From: Rhodobacteraceae bacterium UBA6236
GTDB taxonomy: Bacteria; Pseudomonadota; Alphaproteobacteria; Rhodobacterales; Rhodobacteraceae
Reading direction: 5' to 3'
Assembly: GCA_002440945.1 (NCBI GenBank)
Contig: DJWG01000016.1
Location: 8,337 to 13,515 of the forward strand
DNA length: 5,179 bases
Each line of letters opens with the position of its first letter. Within the stretch, counting starts at the first letter, position 1. This document shows positions 1 to 4,990 of this stretch, piece by piece. The notes under the pieces are model-generated. The model did not search any database. It worked only from the letters and a program-made list of their open reading frames with translations, and was not told the DNA's origin. The position numbers and the translations under genes were made by a program.

Positions 1-353
1 CGATACATCAGGAAGCCGTGTTCGGTGAAGACCACCTCGTCGCGCGGCCCGGCATAGGCCTGGCAGAGCATGTGGATGATTTCGTCGCTGCCAACACCGC
101 AGATGATCCGCGACGGGTCCAGCCCGTGGACATCACCAATCGCCTCGCGCAGCGCGGCATGATCGGTGTTCGGATAACGATGCAGCTTGTGGACGGCGCG
201 GGTGTAGGCATCCTTCGCCCGGTCGGACGGGCCGAAGGGGTTTTCGTTGGACGACAGCTTCACCGCGTCCGACATGCCGGCGACATGGGCCTTCCCACCC
301 TCGTAAAGGGCGATATCCATGATCCCCGGCTGGGGACGGATGTAGTCGGTCAT
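1..353 (-). CDS. hisC: Histidinol-phosphate aminotransferase, N-terminal part (cut by window edge)
   Basis: Pyridoxal-phosphate enzyme of histidine biosynthesis; it moves an amino group from glutamate to imidazole-acetol phosphate to give histidinol phosphate in the cytoplasm. Only the first 117 residues of a protein usually near 360 are present; the catalytic lysine lies beyond the left edge. Visible family marks are [10 protein letters not shown] at residues 34-43, the substrate-arm RYP at 59-61, and GVGSDEII at 86-93 where the PLP-binding large domain begins. The usual Pro-Gly-Asp-Glu turn reads PRDE at 103-106, a mild departure. The ATG at 353 is chosen because the family N-terminus fits and a GGAG lies 8 nt upstream. 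The 171 bp between it and the upstream yqhA stop hold no convincing sigma-70 promoter, so its own promoter or read-through are both open. A broader class I/II aminotransferase (aromatic or cobalamin type) is the alternative; the N-terminal motif favours HisC. Confidence 0.9.
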   Translation of the reverse strand, partial: MTDYIRPQPGIMDIALYEGGKAHVAGMSDAVKLSSNENPFGPSDRAKDAYTRAVHKLHRYPNTDHAALREAIGDVHGLDPSRIICGVGSDEIIHMLCQAYAGPRDEVVFTEHGFLMY

Positions 354-524
354 GGCAGCGACTCCGAGTGTTCCGGCCGTGTTCTAACGATGCCGCCCTC
401 ATGATGCCAGCAAGATATTGAGAATTGGGAACGACGTGGGGGTCAGGTTGCGTGAATGCCCTGCCGGCACCCGGGTTTTCCAGCGCCCATACCATGCCGG
501 CTACGTCGCCGTTTTGTCTGGCCG

Positions 525-1061
525 TCAGTGCTTTTCCGCCTTGGACGACAGCCAGTCCATCAGCGCCAGAAGCACACCCGAGATGACGAAGGTCAGATGG
601 ATGATCACCATCCAGCGCAGAACGCTTTCGTCAACCGGCGCGCTTCCGTCCTTCTTGCCCAGCGACATGAAGACCTTCAGCAGATGAATACCGGAAATCG
701 CCACGATCGAGGCGATCAGCTTCATCTTCAGGCCGGAAAAATCGACCTTGCCCATCCAGGACGGGCGGTCTTCATGTTCGGCGATGTCCAGTTTCGAGAC
801 GAAGTTTTCGTAGCCCGAGAACAGCACGATCAGGAGAAGGTTCGCGGCAAGGCTCAGGTCGATCAGGGTCAGCACCGCGAGGATCGCCTGATCGGCGCCC
901 ATCGCGAAGGTCTTGGGCAGGTAATAGACCAGTTCCTTCAGGAAGATCACCATCAGCATCGCAAGGCTGGCGACCAGCCCCAGATACATCGGGGCCATCA
1001 GCCATCGCGATCCGAAAAGTCCGCGTTCAAGATAGGTTTCTGCGTAAGGTTTTTGTGACAT
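525..1061 (-). CDS. yqhA: YqhA/UPF0114 (TIGR00645) family inner-membrane protein
   Basis: A 178-residue integral membrane protein, close in size to E. coli YqhA (about 164). Four hydrophobic helices can be seen, at roughly residues 20-42, 60-84, 112-133 and 149-170. Family marks are the N-terminal ERGLFGSRWLMAP (12-24), LIDLSLAANLLLIVLFSGYE (66-85), and the stretch KMKLIASIVAISGIHLLKVF (112-131). A charged linker lies between helices 2 and 3. The molecular function of this family is unknown to me, so none is assigned. The start at 1061 matches the family N-terminus, but the sequence just upstream has no good Shine-Dalgarno; only a GGGC-AA-GCCC sequence precedes the ATG. It lies 72 bp after rpsD, with rpsD's terminator ending 20 nt before this ATG, so transcription must come from read-through or from a promoter overlapping the rpsD end. 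Confidence 0.85.
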   Translation of the reverse strand: MSQKPYAETYLERGLFGSRWLMAPMYLGLVASLAMLMVIFLKELVYYLPKTFAMGADQAILAVLTLIDLSLAANLLLIVLFSGYENFVSKLDIAEHEDRPSWMGKVDFSGLKMKLIASIVAISGIHLLKVFMSLGKKDGSAPVDESVLRWMVIIHLTFVISGVLLALMDWLSSKAEKH

Positions 1062-1081
1062 GGGCTTGCCCGGAAATGAAA

Positions 1082-1104
1082 GGGCCCGCCAAGCTGGCGG
1101 GCCC
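1082..1104 (-). terminator. Intrinsic terminator of rpsD
   Basis: Perfect inverted repeat: GGGCCCGCCA and TGGCGGGCCC, a 10-bp arm on each side of a 3-nt loop (or 9 bp with a 5-nt loop). On the minus strand the stem is followed by TTTCATTT, a moderately U-rich tail; on the plus strand the following bases are not U-rich. It lies 29 bp after the rpsD stop. The orientation, the stem strength and the position all point to rho-independent termination of rpsD. The U tract is interrupted, so some read-through into yqhA is plausible. Confidence 0.85.
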
Positions 1105-1133
1105 CGATCCTGAATTGCGCCAAAGCGTTTCGA

Positions 1134-1751
1134 TCAGTTCTTGGCGTAGTATTCGACGACCAGGTTCGGTTCCATCTGCACCGGATAGGGCACGTCGCCC
1201 AAGGCCGGGGTGCGGACGAAAGTGGCGGTCATCTTCGAATGGTCGACTTCCAGGTAATCCGGCACGTCACGTTCGGTCAGCGACACGGCTTCCAGAACGA
1301 TCGCCAGCTGACGCGAGCGGTCGCGGACGGCGATCACGTCGCCTTCCTTCACGCGGTAGGAAGCGATGTTGACGCGCTGGCCGTTCACGGTGACGTGGCC
1401 GTGGTTCACGAACTGGCGGGCGGCGAAGATGGTCGGCACGAACTTGGCGCGGTAGACGACCGCATCGAGGCGGCGCTCCAGCAGGCCGATCAGGTTCTCG
1501 CCGGTGTCGCCCTTCAGGCGCTCGGCCTCCTCATAGAGGCGGCGGAACTGGCGCTCGCCGATATTGCCGTAATAGCCCTTCAGCTTCTGCTTGGCCATCA
1601 GCTGCACGCCGTAATCGGTCGGCTTGCGGCGGCGCTGGCCATGCTGGCCCGGGCGGTAATCGCGCTTGTTCAGCGGGCTCTTCGGCCGGCCCCAGAGGTT
1701 CACACTGAGGCGGCGGTCGATCTTGTACTTGGATTCCTGACGCTTCGACAT
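1134..1751 (-). CDS. rpsD: 30S ribosomal protein S4
   Basis: Primary 16S rRNA-binding protein of the small subunit body, needed early in 30S assembly and for decoding accuracy. The 205-residue length is normal. The N-terminal domain begins [14 protein letters not shown] and contains the [20 protein letters not shown] stretch (35-54). The S4 RNA-binding domain spans about 94-156, with [12 protein letters not shown] (93-104) and [16 protein letters not shown] (114-129). There is no cysteine in the protein, so this is the zinc-free form. A modest Shine-Dalgarno, AAGG, lies 8 nt before the ATG. The gene stands alone rather than in the S11/S13/RpoA operon, as is usual in Alphaproteobacteria. It has its own promoter (about 1879-1906), a 121-nt leader and a strong terminator. 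In E. coli S4 represses its own operon by binding the leader; whether that holds here is not known. Confidence 0.98.
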   Translation of the reverse strand: MSKRQESKYKIDRRLSVNLWGRPKSPLNKRDYRPGQHGQRRRKPTDYGVQLMAKQKLKGYYGNIGERQFRRLYEEAERLKGDTGENLIGLLERRLDAVVYRAKFVPTIFAARQFVNHGHVTVNGQRVNIASYRVKEGDVIAVRDRSRQLAIVLEAVSLTERDVPDYLEVDHSKMTATFVRTPALGDVPYPVQMEPNLVVEYYAKN

Positions 1752-1872
1752 TCTCTAAACCTTGCTCCGTTTATACGGATGGTGATGTCCCGATAGGTCC
1801 TGCGGGCCTTTGTGAGACCCCGGACGGGAATGCGCGCGCGTTGACGCCCACTCCGCTTTCTCGGGAATGAAG
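1752..1872 (-). promoter_or_regulatory. 121-nt 5' leader of rpsD, possible S4 autoregulatory site
   Basis: The stretch between the inferred transcription start (about 1872) and the rpsD ATG is long for a single r-protein gene and carries small inverted repeats: CCGT-ttat-ACGG at 1767-1778 next to the ribosome binding site, CCCG/CGGG around 1819-1828, and GGTC/GACC pairs that could close a larger helix. S4 controls its own mRNA in other bacteria, so this could be a binding site, but it does not visibly match the E. coli alpha-operon pseudoknot. The same stretch contains two CATTCCCG octamers (minus strand) also found in the palindrome at 1967-1999, so part of it may instead be decayed repeat. 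Inference only. Confidence 0.35.
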
Positions 1873-1878
1873 GCGCGC

Positions 1879-1906
1879 AGTATAGGGATCGGCGCGCCCG
1901 AGTCAA
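1879..1906 (-). promoter_or_regulatory. Sigma-70-type promoter of rpsD with GC-rich discriminator
   Basis: On the minus strand a TTGACT -35 (1901-1906) and a TATACT -10 (1879-1884) are separated by 16 bp. Both match the housekeeping consensus at five of six positions. The bases after the -10 are GCGCGCC, a GC-rich discriminator of the kind associated with stringent (ppGpp) control of ribosomal promoters. Initiation would fall near 1872. A second TTTGACTC lies 12 bp upstream at 1911-1918, giving a duplicated -35-like motif. Confidence 0.7.
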
Positions 1907-1966
1907 ACGGTGAGTCAAATGAGTCGCTGGCGAGGTTTGACGCACAGTACGAACCGCTTACCCCAA

Positions 1967-1999
1967 CCGTCACCCCCGGTTTTGTACCGGGAATGACGG
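1967..1999. repeat. 33-bp palindrome of the GTCATTCCCGG intergenic repeat type
   Basis: CCGTCA (1967-1972) pairs with TGACGG (1994-1999), then a 2-nt mismatch, then CCCGGT (1975-1980) pairs with ACCGGG (1986-1991) around a 5-nt loop. It begins 13 bp after the helicase stop and could act as a transcript end or RNA-stabilising hairpin, but no U run follows on either strand. It shares the 11-mer CCGGGGGTGAC with the element at 3790-3904, so I read it as a short member of the same dispersed family rather than a gene-specific terminator. Confidence 0.7.
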
Positions 2000-2012
2000 C
2001 AAGAGAAAACGT

Positions 2013-3494
2013 TTAGCTGGCCTTGCGGCTGCGCCAGGGACGATCGCCGCCCTTACCTGTGCGCTCGCCCTGCTCGGCGCGGGCCGGGCGGTTGCCATTG
2101 TCGGCGTGCGGCGGACGCTTCATGAAGGACATGCCGGCCATCGAGTCAGCGGCCTGGTCGCCCCGCGCTTCACCACCACGCGATTCCGTAGCCCGGCCTT
2201 CTTCGTGGCGCGGACGCTGCGGCTTGCCGTCGGAACGGCCCTGCGGGCGCGACTGGTGCGGTCGGCCCTGGTTCGGGCGCGACTGGTTCGGCCGGCCATG
2301 ATTCGGACGCGGGCCGCGCTCGCGCGGCTCATCGGCCGTCGCGACTGCACCTTCCGGAAGGGCACGCTGCAGTTCCGGCACCTTCTGGCGGGTCAGCCGC
2401 TCGATATCGCGCAGGAAGGAGCGCTCCTCCCGGTCGCAGAACGAGATCGCCATGCCGTCCGCCCCGGCGCGTGCGGTGCGCCCGATCCGGTGGACATAGC
2501 TTTCCGCGATGTTCGGCAGGTCGAAATTGATGACGTGGGTGACGCCATCGACATCGATGCCGCGTGCGGCGATGTCGGTGGCGATCAGCACCTTGCAGGC
2601 GCCGTCACGGAAGGCGGCAAGCGCCCGCTCGCGCTGGGACTGCGACTTGTTGCCATGGATCGCGGCGGAGACGACGCCGGCAGCTTCCAGGGAGCGGACG
2701 ATCTTGTCGGCGCCATGCTTGGTCCGGCTGAACACCAGCGTGCGGCCGAAACCCATCTTCTGGTCGGTCAGCAGATCGGCCAGCAGCGCGCGCTTCAGCC
2801 CGGCCGGCACGAAGATGACCTGCTGCGAGACCCGCTCCGCCGTGGAGGCGACGGGGGTGACGGCGACCTTCACCGGATCGACCAGCAATTCGCCGGCCAG
2901 CCCTTCGATCTCGCGCGGCATGGTGGCCGAGAAGAACAGGTTCTGACGCTTCGGCGACAGGGTCTTCACGATGCGGCGGATCGGCAGGATGAAGCCCATA
3001 TCGAGCATCTGATCGGCCTCGTCGAGCACGAAGATCTCGACCTGGTCGAGGCGCACGCTGCGGCTCTGCAGATGATCGATCAGGCGGCCCGGCGTGGCGA
3101 CGACGATATCGACGCCGCGCTGCAGCGCCTTGATCTGCGGGCCGGATGACACGCCGCCGAACACCGTGGCGACGGAGAGGTTGAGGAACTTGCCATAGAC
3201 CCGGAAGCTCTCGGCGATCTGGCTGGCCAGTTCGCGCGTCGGGCTGAGCACCAGCACGCGGCAGGAGCCGCGCGGCGTCTTGATGTAGTTACCCTCGGCG
3301 GTCAGCCGATGCAGGATCGGCAGGGCGAAGGCGGCGGTCTTGCCGGTGCCGGTCTGGGCGATGCCCAGCAGGTCACGGCCCTGCATGACCGGCGTGATCG
3401 CCTGGGCCTGAATCGGGGTGGGGGTATCGTAGCCTTCCGCGGTCACAGCTTGAAGCAGCGGCGCGGAGAGGCCGAGATCGGTAAATTTCGTCAA
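2013..3494 (-). CDS. DEAD-box ATP-dependent RNA helicase, RhlE-like
   Basis: ATP-dependent RNA unwinding and remodelling enzyme, of a family that acts in ribosome assembly, mRNA decay and cold adaptation. All core motifs are intact (numbering from the 3494 start, 493 residues): Q motif with F4 and Q29, AQTGTGKT 46-53, PTRELA 85-90, TPGR 134-137, DEAD 158-161, SAT 189-191, LVFSRT 253-258, ATD 305-307 with RGID 311-314, and HRIGRTAR 335-342. The last ~100 residues are a basic low-complexity tail with five RPNQG-like repeats (396-420) and a Gly/Arg-rich end, probably an RNA-binding extension. No ATG exists near the N-terminus. TTG at 3494 gives the family-typical MTKFTDLGLS; TTG at 3524 (503 residues) is the alternative. 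Neither has a strong Shine-Dalgarno; GAAAG lies 9 nt before 3494. A long structured leader precedes it. The exact subfamily (RhlE, SrmB, DeaD) is not certain. Confidence 0.95.
   Translation of the reverse strand: MTKFTDLGLSAPLLQAVTAEGYDTPTPIQAQAITPVMQGRDLLGIAQTGTGKTAAFALPILHRLTAEGNYIKTPRGSCRVLVLSPTRELASQIAESFRVYGKFLNLSVATVFGGVSSGPQIKALQRGVDIVVATPGRLIDHLQSRSVRLDQVEIFVLDEADQMLDMGFILPIRRIVKTLSPKRQNLFFSATMPREIEGLAGELLVDPVKVAVTPVASTAERVSQQVIFVPAGLKRALLADLLTDQKMGFGRTLVFSRTKHGADKIVRSLEAAGVVSAAIHGNKSQSQRERALAAFRDGACKVLIATDIAARGIDVDGVTHVINFDLPNIAESYVHRIGRTARAGADGMAISFCDREERSFLRDIERLTRQKVPELQRALPEGAVATADEPRERGPRPNHGRPNQSRPNQGRPHQSRPQGRSDGKPQRPRHEEGRATESRGGEARGDQAADSMAGMSFMKRPPHADNGNRPARAEQGERTGKGGDRPWRSRKAS
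2235..2309 (-). repeat. Five tandem 15-bp units coding RPNQ(S/G) in the helicase tail
   Basis: Within the helicase gene, five consecutive 15-bp units encode RPNHG, RPNQS, RPNQG, RPHQS and RPQGR. The repeat is visible in DNA (recurring CTGGTTCGG on the plus strand) as well as in protein, so it probably arose by slippage and may vary in copy number without shifting the frame. The product segment is Arg/Pro/Asn/Gln-rich, like the disordered tails of other bacterial DEAD-box helicases. Confidence 0.8.
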
Positions 3495-3696
3495 AATGGG
3501 AAACTTTCGCTTACAGGCCCGCAAATAGCGGCTGGCCGACTCCAGGTCGGCCTTGCGTCATACCATCGCGGGCATTTCGGGGACGCCCCGCGTGGCCTGG
3601 GCGATCTGGGAAGTCCTGTAAGGCGCGCGACAGTACCGGTTGCCTTGAGAAGGCAGCGTTCACGCGGTCGGCGCGCCAAGGTCCGCTTTATGCGGC
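3495..3696 (-). promoter_or_regulatory. About 200-nt hairpin-rich 5' leader of the helicase gene
   Basis: Between the inferred transcription start near 3696 and the UUG at 3494 several inverted repeats occur: TGCCTT-gag-AAGGCA (3641-3655), CGGGG-acg-CCCCG (3578-3590), the competing pair CGCGGG/CCCGCG (3567-3572 with 3587-3592), GGCCGAC-tccag-GTCGGCC (3534-3552), and CCGC-aaata-GCGG (3519-3531), which lies over the alternative UUG at 3524. The second and third structures share bases and cannot form together. Long leaders are known for some cold-induced helicase mRNAs such as E. coli deaD, so thermal or autogenous control is a reasonable guess, not shown here. Confidence 0.45.
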
Positions 3697-3702
3697 AGTG
3701 CA

Positions 3703-3731
3703 CAAATGCACCTTCGGTAAAGCAATGTCAA
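3703..3731 (-). promoter_or_regulatory. Candidate promoter for the helicase gene
   Basis: A perfect -35 hexamer, TTGACA, lies on the minus strand at 3726-3731. A 17-bp spacer leads to CATTTG (3703-3708), a poor -10 match, so this rests mainly on the -35. A 5-bp inverted repeat, GTGCA-caaa-TGCAC (3698-3711), overlaps the -10 and could be an operator or only chance. Initiation would be near 3696. Confidence 0.45.
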
Positions 3732-3789
3732 GGAATTAGCCTGGGGGGTAGTGTCCCAGATTGAATTTTGGGCTCTATTTTCTCTTTCT

Positions 3790-3904
3790 TGTCATTGCCG
3801 GGCTTGACCCGGCAATCCAGGGGCCACGGTCTGAAAACGATACAGGCAGGGCACCGCCCCTGGCCCCCCATTGGGTGTATTGGGGATCAAGTCCGGGGGT
3901 GACA
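3790..3904. repeat. 115-bp element with imperfect terminal inverted repeats (GTCATTGCCGG type)
   Basis: The left end reads TGTCATTGCCGGGCTTGACC and the right end, read in reverse, TGTCACCCCCGGACTTGATC, so about 30 bp at each end pair with few mismatches. The left arm itself contains a smaller palindrome, TTGCCGGG-cttga-CCCGGCAA (3795-3815). Inside, GGGCCA (3821-3826) can pair with TGGCCC (3861-3866), so the whole could fold as a long hairpin. Short repeats starting GTCATTGCCGGGCTTGACCC are widespread between genes in Alphaproteobacteria. There is no coding capacity, so it would be non-autonomous if mobile. Confidence 0.7.
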
Positions 3905-3921
3905 GAAGGAGGCCATTTAAT

Positions 3922-3960
3922 CCCGTGCACCAAGCCCGTGCACCAAGCTCGTGCACCAGG
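3922..3960. repeat. Three tandem 13-bp repeats
   Basis: Copies at 3922-3934 and 3935-3947 are identical (CCCGTGCACCAAG); the third, at 3948-3960, differs at two positions (CTCGTGCACCAGG). Each unit contains the palindrome GTGCAC. They begin 17 bp after the 115-bp element and end about 60 bp downstream of the stress protein stop, so they would be transcribed in its 3' region if transcription runs on. No function can be assigned. Confidence 0.9.
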
Positions 3961-4021
3961 ATTTCACACTCAGGAATTTGCCCTTGGAAGCAATTTCAGG
4001 CGGCTTGCGCCCTCTCCCGCC

Positions 4022-4843
4022 CTAGCGCGACAGCACCACCGGCACGGTCATGTGGTCGAGGATGGTGCGGGTGCTGCCGCCCAGCACATATTCGCGCAGG
4101 CGCGAATGGCCGTAGGCGCCGATGACGATGAGCCGCGCATCGCGGTCCGCCGCCAGGTTCAGCAGCACGTCGCCGGGATCGAGTTCGGTCGAGGGCTCGT
4201 GCTGCAGCGTGACCTTCAGGTCGTGGCGGGCGAGATACTGGGCCGCCTCCTCGCCGCTGACCACCGCATCGCCGCCGACCGTGACCAGCGTCACCTTGCC
4301 GGCCAGCTTCAGCATCGGCAGCGCGTCGTGCAGCGCGCGTGCCGCCTCACGGCCACCGTTCCAGCCAACCAGCGCCTCGCCGCCGGCGATCGGCTTCGCG
4401 CCGATATTCGGGACCATCAGGATCGGCGAGGAGGCGTTCATCACCAGATCGCCCGCCAGCATCGCCACATCGTCCGGCACATTGTCGTCCGCCGGCTGGC
4501 CGATGACGATCAGGTCGGCACAGCGCGCCGCCTCGGCGACCGCCATCGCCAGTGGGGCGGCATAGACCCGCCAGTCGCTGCGGGACGTCCAGTCGGCCTG
4601 CTTGACCTGATGCGTGAAGGCGCCGCGCAGCTTGCCCAGCCGCTCTTCCTCGGCGCTGTCCAGCTGCTCCAGGACCGTGTCGGGGATCGCGCCCATCGAA
4701 TAGACCGGCACGGCGATCGGGCGCTTCACGCCAACCCCGACCAGATGGGCGTCCAGCCGCTCGGCGAGATCCAGCGCGGCACCGACGACCCGGGTGGCCT
4801 CATCAGCCTCGGTGATGGCAACGACAATTGTTTTGATGGACAT
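4022..4843 (-). CDS. Universal stress protein with two tandem UspA domains
   Basis: A 273-residue cytoplasmic protein made of two Usp folds, about 1-146 and 154-273. The first starts with the typical SIKTIVVAI strand and ends LIVIGQ...SSPILMVP, but lacks the glycine-rich nucleotide loop. The second keeps it: G242-x2-G245-x9-G255 followed by GST, then TVPVVLSR at the C-terminus, so ATP binding is expected only there. Two-domain Usp proteins are linked to survival under oxygen limitation, stationary phase and other stress; the exact role is unknown. An upstream in-frame ATG at 4888 is rejected, because the ATG at 4843 follows a full AGGAGG 9 nt before it and matches the family N-terminus. The perfect FNR-type site upstream suggests induction at low oxygen. 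Confidence 0.93.
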   Translation of the reverse strand: MSIKTIVVAITEADEATRVVGAALDLAERLDAHLVGVGVKRPIAVPVYSMGAIPDTVLEQLDSAEEERLGKLRGAFTHQVKQADWTSRSDWRVYAAPLAMAVAEAARCADLIVIGQPADDNVPDDVAMLAGDLVMNASSPILMVPNIGAKPIAGGEALVGWNGGREAARALHDALPMLKLAGKVTLVTVGGDAVVSGEEAAQYLARHDLKVTLQHEPSTELDPGDVLLNLAADRDARLIVIGAYGHSRLREYVLGGSTRTILDHMTVPVVLSR

Positions 4844-4852
4844 GATCGCGAT

Positions 4853-4858
4853 CCTCCT
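4853..4858 (-). promoter_or_regulatory. Strong ribosome binding site of the universal stress gene
   Basis: AAGGAGGAT on the minus strand, with AGGAGG ending 9 nt before the ATG at 4843. It decides the start against the in-frame ATG at 4888 and is the best Shine-Dalgarno in the window, suggesting high expression when the gene is on. Confidence 0.9.
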
Positions 4859-4895
4859 TGCAGATGGCGCCAAAGCATACGGCCCCATTGAGAGG

Positions 4896-4906
4896 AGAAC
4901 AGCATA
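4896..4906 (-). promoter_or_regulatory. Candidate -10 region for the universal stress gene
   Basis: Two overlapping readings are possible on the minus strand. TATGCT (4901-4906) matches the consensus at four of six positions but lies only 17 bp from the FNR-type box. TGTTCT (4896-4901) is a weaker match but lies exactly 22 bp from it, the spacing of a class II activated promoter (box centre at -41.5, start near 4889). A second TATGCT occurs at 4874-4879. Confidence 0.4.
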
Positions 4907-4923
4907 CGCCTATTACCGTGACA

Positions 4924-4937
4924 TTGATGTGCATCAA
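4924..4937 (-). promoter_or_regulatory. Perfect FNR/Anr/FixK-type operator upstream of the universal stress gene
   Basis: TTGAT-GTGC-ATCAA is a complete match to the symmetric consensus bound by the FNR/CRP superfamily (FNR, Anr, FixK, FnrN, AadR). Its centre is 87 bp before the ATG, and a class II start would fall near 4889. No other gene could use it: the gene to its right is read toward it and ends at 4991. The regulator itself is not in the window. Low-oxygen control of Usp genes by such regulators is established in other Proteobacteria, for example Anr in Pseudomonas. Confidence 0.8.
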
Positions 4938-4967
4938 GAAAGATGCTGTATCCCGGCAAGCACAACT

Positions 4968-4983
4968 CGAGCGCCGGCGCTCG
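4968..4983 (-). terminator. 16-bp perfect palindrome after the ABC exporter gene, possible weak terminator
   Basis: CGAGCGCCGGCGCTCG reads the same on both strands and begins 8 bp after the exporter stop. As RNA it would give a 6-bp stem with a CCGG loop. The bases following on the minus strand, AGTTGTGCTT, are only partly U-rich, so termination would be inefficient, or the site may be a protein-binding palindrome. Confidence 0.35.
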
Positions 4984-4990
4984 CATACGG

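Larger units (their letters stand above)
3525..4021. other. Roughly 500-bp intergenic region without a supported gene
   Basis: From right to left it holds the end of the universal stress gene transcript, three 13-bp tandem repeats (3922-3960), a 115-bp imperfect palindrome (3790-3904), a T-rich plus-strand stretch (3773-3790) after a short imperfect hairpin at 3755-3772, the candidate helicase promoter, and the helicase leader. Reading frames here lack family-like sequence and good ribosome binding sites. No tRNA, transposase fragment or CRISPR unit is visible. No clear intrinsic terminator follows the stress gene; the best candidate is a GGCGG/CCGCC pairing around 4000-4021 with no U run. 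Confidence 0.7.

Noticed and set aside
133..495. A 120-codon minus-strand frame overlapping hisC
   Set aside because: It overlaps hisC in another frame for most of its length, and only the hisC frame gives a known protein.
1239..1796. A 185-codon plus-strand frame opposite rpsD
   Set aside because: It is antisense to ribosomal protein S4, which is unmistakable on the other strand.
1700..1973. Minus-strand frames of 72-81 codons upstream of rpsD
   Set aside because: They cross the rpsD promoter and the palindromic repeat and overlap the rpsD start; no ribosome binding site or family likeness was seen.
2106..3149. A 347-codon plus-strand frame opposite the helicase
   Set aside because: It is antisense to conserved helicase motifs; the composition is typical of a mirror frame and no family is recognisable.
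3740..3790. Possible insertion-sequence end (GGGGGGTAGTGTCCCAG)
   Set aside because: No matching inverted end or transposase remnant was found in the window; I cannot tie it to a known IS.
3755..3790. Hairpin followed by a T-rich stretch on the plus strand, as a terminator
   Set aside because: The stem is short and includes a G-T pair, and no plus-strand gene precedes it.
4844..4888. A 15-residue N-terminal extension of the universal stress protein
   Set aside because: The internal ATG at 4843 has a perfect AGGAGG, and the Usp fold begins exactly there; the extension covers the ribosome binding site.
3761..4891. A 376-codon plus-strand frame
   Set aside because: It runs antisense across the whole universal stress gene and the palindromic element. 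Its translation is His/Arg/Gln-rich with no recognisable domain, as expected for an antisense shadow in GC-rich DNA.
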